Shown in pieces: positions 42,982 to 53,005 of a stretch of DNA of 64,000 nt. Position 1 is the first letter of the stretch. Every line of letters starts with the position of its first letter. The stretch is from Mycosarcoma maydis (taxonomy: Eukaryota > Basidiomycota > Ustilaginomycetes > Ustilaginales), in the NCBI RefSeq assembly GCF_000328475.2, contig NC_026496.1, forward strand, positions 496,001 to 560,000. The letters are read 5' to 3'. The position numbers were made by a program, and so were the translations under genes. The notes beneath the pieces are model-generated. The model worked only from the letters and a program-made list of their open reading frames with translations. It did not search any database and was not told the DNA's origin.

Positions 42982-43644
42982 AATTTCGTAGTCTTCCAGG
43001 GCCTTCTTGTTGGCTGTTTCGTCGGAATCTCCTTCCTTCTGGAAGAAGAGACGAGTGTTGAAGTAGAAGATCTTTCGCCAGACATCGTGCTGGGGACCGA
43101 GGCCACGCAGAAAGGTTCTCAGTTTGCGAAGTCCGCTAACCGGAGCATCCACGTGGTCAAGTTTCCTGCAGATAGTCTCCAACTTGTAGGAGTAGACGTT
43201 GATCTTGTCATCTCCTTGGTAGAGGTTCGCCAACTGCGCTTCGAGTGAAGCAATCTGCTGAGCAACGTTCTGCGCGTAGTTCTCGCGAAGTTTCTCCCAG
43301 ACTTTTCGAGCAGTAGTTGACGTATCGACCAGGGCTTGTTGGGCGGGTCCAAGGGAGTTGAGGAGTATGCTGCGTGCTTCCACGTCAGCTCGATAGTACT
43401 CGGCGATATCCTTAGTAGGGAATTTGTTGCCGAGCTTCACTTCCTTAAGGTCTCCCTCACCCAGATGTTCCTCGGGTTTGACGAGTCGTCCCTCGATGAT
43501 GAACCATAAGTTCGCGTTTTTGCACGAAAGGACATTTTGCATCGAGGTCGCCCATTCGAAGTAGTCCTCCGAGGACATCAGCCGTTTGGGTAGTCCAACC
43601 CTCATAGAGGAGAAGGCAAGGTCTTGATCATTGATTGGGCTCAT
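42949..43644 (-). CDS. Gag N-terminal part of element A
   Basis: 231 residues starting at an ATG that lies inside the primer-binding site (43644-43642). It is the capsid-like region of copia Gag (MSSEDYFEWATSMQNVL, then YSYKLETICRKL). It ends with MAEEA and a TGA at 42951-42949. Across this stop, element B reads GCC GAG with no T, so the stop depends on a single inserted base or else is a frameshift signal. Confidence 0.88.
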   Translation of the reverse strand: MSPINDQDLAFSSMRVGLPKRLMSSEDYFEWATSMQNVLSCKNANLWFIIEGRLVKPEEHLGEGDLKEVKLGNKFPTKDIAEYYRADVEARSILLNSLGPAQQALVDTSTTARKVWEKLRENYAQNVAQQIASLEAQLANLYQGDDKINVYSYKLETICRKLDHVDAPVSGLRKLRTFLRGLGPQHDVWRKIFYFNTRLFFQKEGDSDETANKKALEDYEIAVSTVMAEEA

Positions 43645-43648
43645 AACC
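43637..43648 (-). other. Primer-binding site of element A
   Basis: In element sense GGTTATGAGCCC lies directly after the 5' LTR. Drosophila copia has a near-identical site that pairs with the anticodon region of initiator tRNA-Met, so a half-tRNA primer is likely. Confidence 0.85.
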
Positions 43649-44325
43649 TATTCAATATTCGCGGTGAATCCTTAGCGGCGCGCATGGATGATCGAAGTCT
43701 CCCTTTCCTTAGAGAGGCGAGTTGGGACTGAGTAGGGTCGAGAATGGTTTGGGATGTATTTGGATAGTGTGAATTGGACAAGGGACTAACTACAAAGTGT
43801 GAGCGTTCCCTCTGTATTTATGTACATGAGTCGACTGGAGTATCCTACATGAGCTTCTCCCTATACGTCAGCTCCTCATACAACTGACTAGCTGTGGCCA
43901 CAACTGGCCAGATGCATGAGTCTGTTCTCCCTCAGGTTCTTCCACTTGGTACGAGTCTGTAGCCAACGGCGTGTTCCCACAGTCGTCCAGCGACTTGTGT
44001 GAATCTACTCTGGGCTTCTCGCTACCAGCGCTATGTTGTGAAGCGGGGAAACTCTGGCGAGTTACTATACTTGCGCGCGTACCGCGGTCGTACTGCGGGT
44101 GCATTGAGCGCGTGTCGCGCGCGTATGGCGCGCGTACTGCGAGTGTATCGCACGCGTACCGCGGACGTACTGCGGGTGCATTGAGCGCGTGTCGCGCGCG
44201 TATGGCGCGCGTACTGCGACACCTACTCGTTCCCGTCCGGTCACTCGTGTATACCGGTTAGGTTACTGCAAGGGTTGCATGATTGTGGGCGATCAGACTA
44301 AACGCCAATCGTAGATATTCTAACA
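43649..44325 (-). repeat. 5' LTR of element A (677 bp)
   Basis: Nearly identical to the LTR at 37777-38502. It ends GAATA rather than GAACA next to the primer-binding site and has about 50 bp less of the 77-bp array. Confidence 0.95.
43812..43822 (-). promoter_or_regulatory. TATA-like element in the 5' LTR
   Basis: In element sense CATAAATACAG lies in the second half of the LTR and is conserved in both LTRs of element A and the 3' LTR of element B. It is a plausible core promoter for the element, by position only. Confidence 0.4.
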
Positions 44326-44330
44326 GCTTT
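44326..44330. repeat. Target-site duplication GCTTT (right)
   Basis: Exact copy of the 5 bp at 37772-37776. Confidence 0.92.
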
Positions 44331-46516
44331 AGCCTAAATTCATGACTGAGACTGCAGATACCTGCGCGCAAGTCATCACCCGTTAATCATGAATGTTTTG
44401 TTTTACATGTAGTGAAGACGATGCTCGTTGCGAAGGATAGGAGACTGGTCAGTACTCTCACAATATCTTTTTTTTTTTTTTTTTTTGCTCTTTTGCTTTT
44501 ATTTTTCCTCATCTGGATCATGAATGATCTGGCACCTGGCTCGAACGAACAGTCAAGAGTATGTCTTTGGTAGCTCTAAGGATGAATTTTTCCGATTGAA
44601 CGATTGAATCACGAATCACGAATGTGAGTCACGAATCGTGAATTTCATAAAGATTCACGATTCACGATTCCGTAATTTAACGCGCCTCTTCGGGACATCA
44701 ACTTTTTGACCATCACGCATCACGCATATATTCGTGATTAATTGCCAAGATTCGTGATTCGTGATTTGTGATCCATGATGCCCAGTCGTGAGTTACTCAC
44801 GACTCATAATTATCTATCATCGAAGGTGACATTTCAAAATCTTGACCAGAATCGTGACTGCTACACGGCACAAATCATGTATCAAGAATATAAACACCAT
44901 TCACGATTCGTGATTCGTGATTCACGATTTTGCGTTACGCGCGTATCGCGTACAAACAAGTCGTGAGTCATGAGTCGTGAGTTCGTTGAAAGTCACGAGT
45001 CTGGTCATCTCACCATGACTCACGACTCACGACTAGCTACATAAATGTAAAAGTTTCCGGGACTTCTTGTGTCTTCGAGGTTCAGAAAGAGAAACACAAG
45101 CTTGCGTAGCAACGCATACAGAGCGGCGAAAAGGTTGCAATCCGCCGAGGCCATGGCTCAGTGGCTCATAGGGCAGCTGAAAAAGAAGCAGTTTTCGTGA
45201 CTTGCCGCTGCTTTCCTTTCGCCAATGTGAATCAGAATCACGAATCACGAATCACGAATCACGAATAACTCACTACTCGTGGCTGATGGCCGAATTTTCC
45301 GGCACTCATGACTCACGACTGGCCACAAGATAGAAAGGGTTCACACCAAACTTCTGACACCAGCTTGTACAATCACGAATCATGGATGCCTGTGCTCTGT
45401 ATACAGGGCACCTTCCTCGCTGCTTCAAGCAAGCTACGGTCGTGGGGACTGCGTAAGCACAACAAGCCGAACTGCATGAAGCCAGGTGCTTATCGTCCCA
45501 TTCATGATCCATGATTAGTCTTCTCTGCCCCTCGGGCAAGCTGTCTTCTTTCATTCACGAGATTACCGCTCGCATCGTTGCAGAGAGGCTCGCCAAACAT
45601 TCACGACTACGATTATGAATTACGAATAACAGAACGGACGACACTCACGACTGTGCACTCACGACTCATGACTCGTGGCTATGGACGTAAAGGGCACCTA
45701 CAGCGCAGTGCACGTCCACCACATGGCCGAGGCCCTCAATATGAATCATGAATCGAGCTTCTTTGCTCAAGCGCATTGTGCAATGGACCTCTTTGTTCAC
45801 GAGCGGCAGCCAAGCGCGCCTCAAGCTCGAAGGATCGTACCTAGGCCCTACGTGCGAAGCCAATCGTGAATCACGAATGTAGGACTACCTCAGGGAAAAT
45901 TCAGCTTGAAGCTCATGTGTTTAAAACATACACGTGATACAGTCGAGATATGGTAGAACCATGAACATGAGTGTGGGATGGGTTGATGACAGAGACCTGC
46001 TTTTTGACACTAGAATCGCAAACGTGCGCTACAGACACGAGAGTCGAGCTAATCCTCCAGATCGTAGGAAGCTACCTGTGAATCGAGCTTCGATCCGGCA
46101 AAGTCAAGGTACCTGATCTTCTCCCCAAAAAGAGCCCCAGGGAGCTTGGGCGACATTCGTGATTGAGTTGCTAGGCTCCCGTCTAACTCGGGCCCATGAG
46201 CTTAAGATCCTCGGTGTGACAACGTGGAAACCAAACCAAAGAAGAAAGCAAGATGGTGTCAGTAGGCAGACTCGTCAGGTCAGGGCACGCCGAAGAAACA
46301 GCACCGAGTCGGAAGAGGAGATATAGAGCTTCGATCCGAATCACGAATGGCCTCAAGAGAGACTCGTCGCTGAGCTCTATTGGAGAGAATGCCGTATTCG
46401 GCTTCATCAGCCGGGCCGAGTCCAGCCAAGCTACCCGTGGCAGCTGGCAGTTGAGTTAACCCGAGTCTAGCATCTAAGAGCCGATCGATACCGTCGTCCC
46501 CATCCAGCAGGCAAGC
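44331..46516. other. Repeat-rich intergenic region, 2.2 kb
   Basis: Dense heptamer words, especially at 44606-45015, 45236-45266, 45590-45680 and 45860-45880, plus a poly-T tract at about 44467-44486. No coding frame is convincing: most are crossed by the words. Confidence 0.6.
44606..45015. repeat. Dense heptamer-word cluster with hairpins
   Basis: GAATCAC, GTGAATC, GAGTCGTGAGTC and GACTCACGAC words lie in both orientations. Some sit as close inverted pairs (for example around 44635-44665 and 44895-44930) and could form hairpins. A pure (GAATCAC)n run follows at 45236-45266. Confidence 0.8.
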
Positions 46517-47126
46517 ATGCGAGACTTCTCGGGCGCTGGACACCATCCTCCTCAATCCGCCAACACGCCTTTGCCGTCTACCCGCAACGATCAAGACGAG
46601 CCAAACAGACAAGACGATTCAGGCACTGTGCTGGAACGATTCCAAGCGCTCGAATCAACCATACGCAATCTCAGCGATGAGATGCGCTCCTACTACCAAA
46701 GCATTGCCCAGTCGCTGCACTGGCTTGACAATGTGATCCCCCACATCTACCCTGCAGCCGCTCGTGCTGCATCCGCCACAAATCCCCCTCTGGTGCCGCT
46801 CGATACCTCCTCTCACAGAGGCGTGAGGCGGAGGTGGTCCCAAACGAGACTGCAAAAGCCGTTCCGAGACGAGCTTCGTCATCGAATCGTGAATGGGCTT
46901 GCAGCCACGGAACCCTCTCCCGCCCTTTGAGGAATCACCGCCATCCTTGCACGGCGTGCCCGTCCTGCGATTCAACTGGTCGCAGAGGCCAGACGCCTAC
47001 ACAGAGCTGGTCAGGTCGATCATTCGCAGGCTTTGTAGCCGCGATCGATGCTCCAGCAAGCTGATGACTTTGCCATTGACTCTCTTGCAGCAGTACCTTC
47101 TCGAATTGCTAGGCTACGAATGTTAA
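46517..47126 (+). pseudogene. Small unknown gene, probably broken by a 7-bp word
   Basis: An ATG frame of 137 codons (MRDFSGAGHHPPQSAN...) has a helix-prone middle (FQALESTIRNLSDEMRSYY). It runs into the word GAATCGTGAAT at 46884-46894 and soon stops at 46930. A second frame from the ATG at 46893 reads to 47126 (MGLQPRNPLPPFEESPP, then VPVLRFNWSQRPDAY). Leaving out the 7 bp at 46886-46892 would join the two exactly into one frame of about 200 codons. I do not recognise the protein. A short unseen intron is an alternative explanation. Confidence 0.42.
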
Positions 47127-47130
47127 TACA

Positions 47131-47334
47131 TACATTGTTCTGCTCCAATACCAGGTCTTGTGTCTTGTGTGTGATCTCCTATGCGATTCGTGACTGGCCG
47201 ACGTGCTGTTGAGAGGATGGTCGTCCTCGGAGCCACCCTAGGGGCCACCTGCGAGGGGTGGTTGCTGCGAGAAGCCACCTAGGAACCACCCCGGGTGGCT
47301 CCTAGGACGACTTCTTCCTTTTTTCACGATATAA
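47131..47334 (-). repeat. ~200-bp repeat with hairpin (right copy)
   Basis: An inverted copy of 37339-37560. Its hairpin segment is 47220-47311, with ends GTCGTCCTCGGAGCCACC and GGTGGCTCCTAGGACGAC. It has 7 bp more than the left copy at the word CACGAATC (CGATTCGTG on the plus strand near 47184), and 8 bp less at another place. Confidence 0.75.
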
Positions 47335-47403
47335 ATCCGTAAAGCGCTCACGACTCATCAGGTCGGTGTAGGTTGTGAAGGATAAAAAAGGACATCGCGT
47401 AAA

Positions 47404-48483
47404 TCAGGTTGGTGAGCGAGTGTGTTGAGCGCAGACCCAAGTGTGGCGTTGAATGCCAAAGCCAAGAGTATCATGATCTCCTGCAGCGGTGGGAGCTACG
47501 ACGTCCTGGAGCGACCAGGAAGTCGGCATAAACATTATCTGGACTTGGGCTGAGCGCAAAAGCAGTCTGTCTAAGAAGGCTTTCCTCGCTGCCATCTGTG
47601 TTAGAACCTTGTCGCGTGCCCAGGCGTACAACCTTCTGAAATGCGCCTTGTCGACAGCGTCCCAGCGCTCTGCCGCATGGCTAACCAGACGCTGGTAAGC
47701 CGAAGTGAGTGGGCCAAAGATCAAGACGTCCAGAGGTTGCGTAATCTGTGAATGTGGGTCGCGTGTGGAGATGATGCGGTGGGACCGCAGCACGTTGGAA
47801 ATCGCCTGAGACGTGTTGGATCGTTGCATTCGATGGCGGTGACCGACTCTCGTGTTACTCACGACTGGCTGAGCCCTGTACGGAGAAGCCGATTCACCAC
47901 GAGGTACGACGATGCGCTCACTAATGGCAACGCTGAACATGAAAACGGTTCCATCCATGTTGAAGACGTTGGCCGGTATCACATAGAAGTCGTATATGGA
48001 TTCGGCGCCGCAATCAAACCACTGGCGTACAATCTTCTCCGTGGCACCGATGAGGCGCTCGATGTAGAGGTAGCGGGACTAGTGGGACTGAATTAGAGGA
48101 GCGTCGAAGCAGGAAGCCTTGAAGCTAGCCACGACCGACGTCGACCACCTCGGATTAGCCCGGAACCCCCCATGTGTAACGGGGCTGGCATAGTCTTGGA
48201 GCAATCCTGAATGGCGGCGTGAGATGAAAGCCGATACAGGAACAACGCCAGATATGCTCGACGAGGGCGCTCAAGACGGCCAGTGCAAGTCCCTGCTGGT
48301 CGGTATGAGCGTCTTTCTTGGTGCGATCTTCATGCGGTGGCGCAGAGTCGCTTCTGAAATGCTTTGAACTGCAGCAGCTTTCTGGGGGCTGCCATGCTGC
48401 CCGTTGCCAAGCTCGGCAGCGGCGAGCTGGAGAAGAGCCTCCTTTTCCAATTGGTTGCTAGCCCAAGACGACCGAGAAGTCAC
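47404..48483 (-). pseudogene. Decayed pogo/Fot-type transposase (Tc1/mariner superfamily)
   Basis: The right end encodes a Psq-type helix-turn-helix (KEALLQLAAAELGNGQHGS, then KAAAVQSISEATLRHRM). The left end has the DDE domain pieces WFDCGAESIYDFYVIPANVF, NMDG (usually NMDE) and SERIVVPRG. The block ITQPLDVLIFGPLTSAYQRL corresponds to the LLQPLDVGVFGPLK motif of pogo elements. The segment with the second catalytic Asp is missing, and stops and frame changes lie between 47980 and 48270. Terminal repeats were not identified. It belongs to a cut-and-paste family but is dead. Confidence 0.75.
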
Positions 48484-49420
48484 AGAGCGGTTCGGACACC
48501 CACGAAGCCGTAAACAGAAGCATGGATTATTGACAGAAGCGGTGTTGGCGGTGGACGTGGTGAAGAAAACGGGGTCCAGAAAAGTAGGTGGGACTCACGG
48601 AAGGCAGACACTCAGGGCTCACGATTATGCAGGCTCACCCGTAGCCACCTCTCACAGGCCGACCTGACCTGCCGACCGTGAAAGACGGGATGTCAATCAC
48701 GAACAGCTGCAATCGTGAATCGCGCCTAAGCATCTCCCGATGAGGATATTCTGTAGCTCGTTGACCTTGCTGTTGCCAGTGTTGATGGCACACGAGGTGT
48801 CGCCGTCGGTGCCAGAGACAATAAAAGCTGCTTGGAACGTCAAAAACCCCGGCACGCGAGCGTTTCGAAGCTCGGCTGATTCTTTCTGGGTATCAGGAAC
48901 GTTCATCGCGCCGAAGAGCCGAGCTCATATCGGGTGCAGCCATGTGGTGGGACCGAGTAGGTGGCAACACTAGCTTATACCTTTGGAGAGAGAGTGCAGA
49001 AGGAGTGTTAGACAGCGATCGACAATGCGAGCCGGTGAGCACACTGAGCCGCTGTGCGAGTATGAGTGCTTGACCACAGCCGACACACGAGGGATGAGAA
49101 GGAGTAGTCGTCAATAAAATGCAAATGCAGATGTCAAGAGCCAGGGAGCAGATCACGTCTGTCTGGGTTGAGGTATATAATACAAGCACCATTAAGTGCG
49201 GAGGGAAAGAGCAAGCCAGAATTGGACGGAGCCTGGACGGAGATAAAGGTTTGCTACCTTTGAATGAGGTGGCCTAATTGAGGTGGTGATGTGAGGCAAA
49301 TGCTGTTCAAAAGTCATTTCAAAAGTCATGTGAGGATGGCCGGTTACGGATGCATGTCGAAAACGATGTTTTGAAGTTTGGAGCTGCCGAAGGGAGCGTA
49401 GGTCTGCATTTGGCTGTGAC
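48484..49420. other. Region between transposase remnant and RLP24
   Basis: No intact gene. It holds a possible protein-gene fragment at 48697-48906 and a few heptamer words (48650-48725). Confidence 0.5.
48697..48906 (-). pseudogene. Possible gene fragment of unknown origin
   Basis: A 69-codon ATG frame with protein-like composition (ELRNARVPGFLTFQAAFIV, then SGTDGDTSCAINTGN). It looks like the end of a globular protein, and its last codons run into the word GCGATTCACGATTG. I do not recognise the parent. It may be a chance frame. Confidence 0.25.
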
Positions 49421-49966
49421 TTAGTCGGTGTTCATGCTCATGGCCATGCCAGAGTCGCCGGCACCTACCAGAGCGGATTTTGACTTGGCAGAGGTAGCCT
49501 TGACCTTGATCTTGTCTTTGGAGGAAGAAGCGGTTTGTCGGGAAGCTTCGATGGAAGCGCGAAGGTGTGCGTTGCGGTGGACAAGAAGACGATCTGCCTC
49601 CTTGGCCTTTGCCTTGACACCTGCCTTTGCCATGCGAGCTTTGTAGAAGGCAATCTCTCTGCGCGTCTTGATCTCCTGAATGCGCTTCATGGCGTTGAGG
49701 GTGGTGGCGACGAGCTCTCGGTCGTAGCGAACGGGTACGTTGCGCTTCTTTTCGAATTCGAGGGTTGAGTCGACAGTCATCTCTTTGCCGTTGGCTTTGC
49801 GGAAGGCCTTTGTCCAGCGAACCTTTCGTGGGTTGCGTTTCAACTTGAAGTTCTTGTGACATTTGGATTTGCAAAACTTGAAGATCTTTGCATCGTTACG
49901 CACGAAAGTGATACCCTTGCCCGGGTAGCAAGGAGCTGAGCAGAAGAAGCAATGCTCGATCCTCAT
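49421..49966 (-). CDS. RLP24: Ribosome biogenesis protein Rlp24 (L24e family)
   Basis: 181 residues from ATG at 49966. Rlp24 holds the place of ribosomal protein eL24 on pre-60S particles and recruits the AAA ATPase Drg1/Afg2, which releases it in the cytoplasm (known from yeast). The L24e zinc site is C6-x2-C9 with C32-x3-C36. The segment [20 protein letters not shown] is near-diagnostic. The tail beyond about residue 65, which distinguishes Rlp24 from eL24, is basic and helical. Yeast Rlp24 is 199 residues, so the length is normal. It is divergent from the CPSF30-like gene, and the shared promoter contains a sequence gap. Confidence 0.95.
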   Translation of the reverse strand: MRIEHCFFCSAPCYPGKGITFVRNDAKIFKFCKSKCHKNFKLKRNPRKVRWTKAFRKANGKEMTVDSTLEFEKKRNVPVRYDRELVATTLNAMKRIQEIKTRREIAFYKARMAKAGVKAKAKEADRLLVHRNAHLRASIEASRQTASSSKDKIKVKATSAKSKSALVGAGDSGMAMSMNTD

Positions 49967-50700
49967 AGTGGATGATGTTGGGGTTCAATGTACTGTGTAT
50001 GAAGGAGGGGTATTTAAATCGACGACGGAGGCCTATAGTGCGGATGAACAGCAAGCGCCAAAGGTTGAGTGTCCAGTATGTGACGGGCTTAGAAGCGAGG
50101 TTGCAGCCCGGTTGGTGGATGGATTGGACGATGTTTCGAGTGAGTGGACGGATCGAGCTATTTCTGAGAGCACTTCCGGAAGAAGGAATNNNNNNNNNNN
50201 NNNNNNNNNNNNNNNNNNNNNNNNNNNNNNNNNNNNNNNNNNNNNNNNNNNNNNNNNNNNNNNNNNNNNNNNNNNNNNNNNNNNNNNNNCCCGTGTGCGA
50301 AAGGCGACTTGGATGATGGTGGTGGTGGTATTGAAGAACCGTTTGTTTGAGCTTGTGACTGAGGGTGAGTTGCCGATTCCGTGCCAGTCAAACTTTTCCA
50401 GCCACATTCGTGAATGAAGAAAATTCCACGACAAATTTCTCAAGTTGCGCGTTGGTTGCGGAAGTCGGAAGTGGAATTTCTGGTCGCCGATCTCATCGGG
50501 GAAATTTTAATCGGGAAGCGCTGAATCGTGTGTCGATTGGTGATTTGCACTTTGCAATCACGAATGTCTGCGAGTTGAGTTGTGAATGGGTGTGGAAGAG
50601 AGAAAGAGAGAGGCTAACCGATTCGAGAAAAGGCAAGCCTGGATATCACGTTGACCACTTTCATCATTACCATCAACACCGATTGCGTCGACATCAAAAG
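49967..50700. other. Divergent promoter region with assembly gap
   Basis: Shared upstream region of RLP24 (-) and the CPSF30-like gene (+), interrupted by N at 50190-50289. Heptamer words occur at 50405 and 50560. Confidence 0.6.
50190..50289. other. Assembly gap (100 N)
   Basis: Exactly 100 N, the common placeholder for a gap of unknown size. Confidence 0.98.
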
Positions 50701-51801
50701 ATGAACGCGCCACTCACGCTGCATCGAAGTGGTGCGGGACCAAGCTCGTATTCGTCACATAGACCGTTGATAACACAGCAGCGACTTGTAGGAGCCTCGT
50801 CTTCGATACCTTCGCAATTCATCCACAATGAATTCAGTTTTGAGCAGTATATCAAGGATCACCTGAATGTCAAGCTAGATAACGATGCGCAAATCTGTCC
50901 AGACTACTCGGAAAGGCTTCAGTGTCCTCGCGGTGCGTCATGCCCCAGGCGGCATGTCAGGCCAAGCCATCTCAACTTCCTGCCCGCAGGATCTACGGCG
51001 CTGCGAGATCCGAACAAACGCACGGTGTGCAAGCACTGGCTTCGAGGCTTGTGCAAGAAGGACGACCAATGCGACTATCTGCACGAATACGATATGCGAA
51101 GGATACCCGAGTGCAGGTTCTACGCCACCTTTGGGTTCTGCAACAGTGGTGACGACTGCCTGTATCTTCACGTCGATCCTGCGATCAAGAGGCGCGAATG
51201 CGAAAGGTACAACCGAGGGTTTTGCCCCAAAGGGCCACTGTGCACAAAGAAACACGTTCGGCGTGTTGCGTGTCCACTCTATTTGGCGGGCTTCTGCCCT
51301 GAGGGACTTGACTGCCCACGTGGACATGTCAAGAGCACCCCGGCTTCGAGTGCATCGCGGTCCAATTCGCCCATCCAGACGCATCGACCCTTGACAGCGG
51401 CCGAAGCATTTGGGACGGGCACGGGTCGCGGCGACGAGTATGGGGACGGAGCAGGTATGCGTAATCAGCGTGCACCTGCAGGAAGATACGGTTTGCCTAG
51501 TGGAGGTGCGGCTGGAGGAGCGGGGGCAGCGGATATAGGAGCATCGCGCGGAGGCATGGGCTATGCCAACAACATGCAGAGACGTCCCAACAATGTCTTC
51601 GGAGCGCCAGCACAAGGAGCGCAAGAGGGTGGGAGAGGATGGCGAAAGGATCTGTCCGAGGTGCTTTGCTTTAAATGTGGAGAGATGGGCCACTTCGCCA
51701 ACATGTGTCCGAATCCAGCACTTCCAGGCAATCGGGGTGGTGTTGAGCGTGGTCCAGGAGGACAAGCACGACAAGCACGAGATCGACCACGTCCGTACTA
51801 G
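50701..51801 (+). CDS. YTH1: CPSF30/Yth1 mRNA 3'-end processing zinc-finger protein
   Basis: Subunit of the cleavage and polyadenylation factor. In yeast and animals it binds the poly(A) signal region and Fip1 in the nucleus. 366 residues from ATG at 50701; the open frame before it lacks a better ATG. There are five CCCH fingers at C66-H85, C110-H128, C138-H157, C167-H185 and C191-H209. A Gly/Ala-rich linker leads to a CCHC zinc knuckle at 323-336 (CFKCGEMGHFANMC). Five fingers plus a knuckle is the animal CPSF4 layout; budding-yeast Yth1 lacks the knuckle. The C-terminus is RG/RP-rich. Confidence 0.94.
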   Translation: MNAPLTLHRSGAGPSSYSSHRPLITQQRLVGASSSIPSQFIHNEFSFEQYIKDHLNVKLDNDAQICPDYSERLQCPRGASCPRRHVRPSHLNFLPAGSTALRDPNKRTVCKHWLRGLCKKDDQCDYLHEYDMRRIPECRFYATFGFCNSGDDCLYLHVDPAIKRRECERYNRGFCPKGPLCTKKHVRRVACPLYLAGFCPEGLDCPRGHVKSTPASSASRSNSPIQTHRPLTAAEAFGTGTGRGDEYGDGAGMRNQRAPAGRYGLPSGGAAGGAGAADIGASRGGMGYANNMQRRPNNVFGAPAQGAQEGGRGWRKDLSEVLCFKCGEMGHFANMCPNPALPGNRGGVERGPGGQARQARDRPRPY

Positions 51802-52348
51802 CTATTGCCTGATTTGTATCGCACACGCCCGTCGTTCGTCATCTGTACTTTTACCCATTCGCATTGCATTGATTGGCACTCATGATTCATGTCACCCGAC
51901 TATCTACAGTACTGTACAAAAAGTACAGTATATCAGTCTCGCAACTGCCACCGCCGAATCGCAAAACGTGAATCTGCTGTTACCAAACTCATTCACAATT
52001 ACGTCGCCCAGTTCAGCCGGCGGCCAAGTCTGAACAAATCGAGTTCTTGCTGTAGCCACGACAATGTGAATCACAGAATCGTAGATCACGGAAAAATCTG
52101 GGGCTGGCGAGCACAGAGCCAGCACGAGCGGCGGTGCGTTGCACGTTCACTCTTGTCACAGTCACAGTCACGAGTCACAGTTGCACTTTGTTGCCTTGTT
52201 ACGTATTACCCTCATGCATCACGGACACGGGATGTGACTCACGTCTCACGGCTGCCACTTACCCCGCCTCGTCTGAGATGCGAAATCGTGAATTCGGGTT
52301 CTTCACGATTGATTTGAGCAAATGTAACAGTTGCAGCCTTAAAAACCA

Positions 52349-52390
52349 AAAAAAAAAAAAAAAAAACAAAAACAAAAACAAAAAAAAACA
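52349..52390. repeat. A-rich tract
   Basis: About 20 A followed by (CAAAA)n-like sequence, with heptamer words on both sides. It could be the tail of an old retroposed copy or a simple repeat. Confidence 0.7.
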
Positions 52391-52529
52391 CGAAATTCAC
52401 GATCCACGATTACAGAAATTAAAGATTACAACCCAAGTCCGATATTATTCACGATTTCACGATTCACAGATTCGTGATATTGGTTGTCTAGACCCTCCTT
52501 TTGGTACAGCCGGTTAAGCTTCAAGTACA

Positions 52530-52600
52530 GATCGCGAATCGTGAATCGTGAATCGCGAATATTATCGTGGAATCATCGATCGTGAATCACGAATTCGTGT
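52530..52600. repeat. Heptamer-word cluster
   Basis: Tandem CGAATCGTGAATCGTGAATC-type sequence with inverted GTGAATCACGAATTCGTG beside it. Confidence 0.8.
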
Positions 52601-53005
52601 TTGAATCTCACATTCGTGATGGACGATTGCGCTTCCTGCAGACCCTGGCCGGACCATCCGTTTGCGTCGATCGTCACCGTCCACCATCCACGGTATCGAG
52701 CCAGCGTTGCTGCTCCGCATCTGATCACACTGTCGCAACGCGCACCGAAACCGAATATCACTCTTGATCTTCACTCTTTCACGTCACCTTTTGGTGCGCT
52801 GCTATCACGTCTCCATTCTTTCGATTCGATTCAATCGTGAATTGGGCTCACTACCCTCATCTCGAGTTCGGAAAATCCCGCGATCCTCGTCCCCGCAATG
52901 TCGGCGCATGCTCTTGCACTTGCACTCTAAGTGACTTTCTCAACGCTCTCCCCCCAACTCTCACGAACACTGACCGCCATCGTCAAAGCACACTCATTCG
53001 CCGAC

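Larger units (their letters stand above)
37777..44325 (-). mobile_element. Complete Ty1/copia LTR retrotransposon (element A)
   Basis: 6549 bp, transcribed on the minus strand, with LTRs at 37777-38502 and 43649-44325 and a 5-bp target duplication. The order is gag, zinc knuckle, protease, integrase, reverse transcriptase, RNase H, which defines Ty1/copia. The LTRs differ only by a terminal base, a small difference near the left end, one extra base and about 50 bp of tandem-array length, so the insertion is young. Even so, pol has several frameshifts between 39.3 and 40.95 kb, and gag and pol lie in different frames. As read, it is not autonomous. Confidence 0.95.
51802..53005. other. Intergenic region, 1.2 kb
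   Basis: Contains heptamer words (52060-52100, 52160, 52285-52315, 52395-52490, 52530-52620) and an A-rich tract at about 52349-52390. No gene. The last 200 bp are the likely promoter of the second Zn2Cys6 gene. Confidence 0.55.

Noticed and set aside
44606..45015. Repeat cluster as a CRISPR array
   Set aside because: Eukaryotic DNA, repeats of 7-14 bp with irregular spacing and mixed strands.
47752..48096. Plus-strand frame of 114 codons
   Set aside because: It is the antisense of the decayed transposase.
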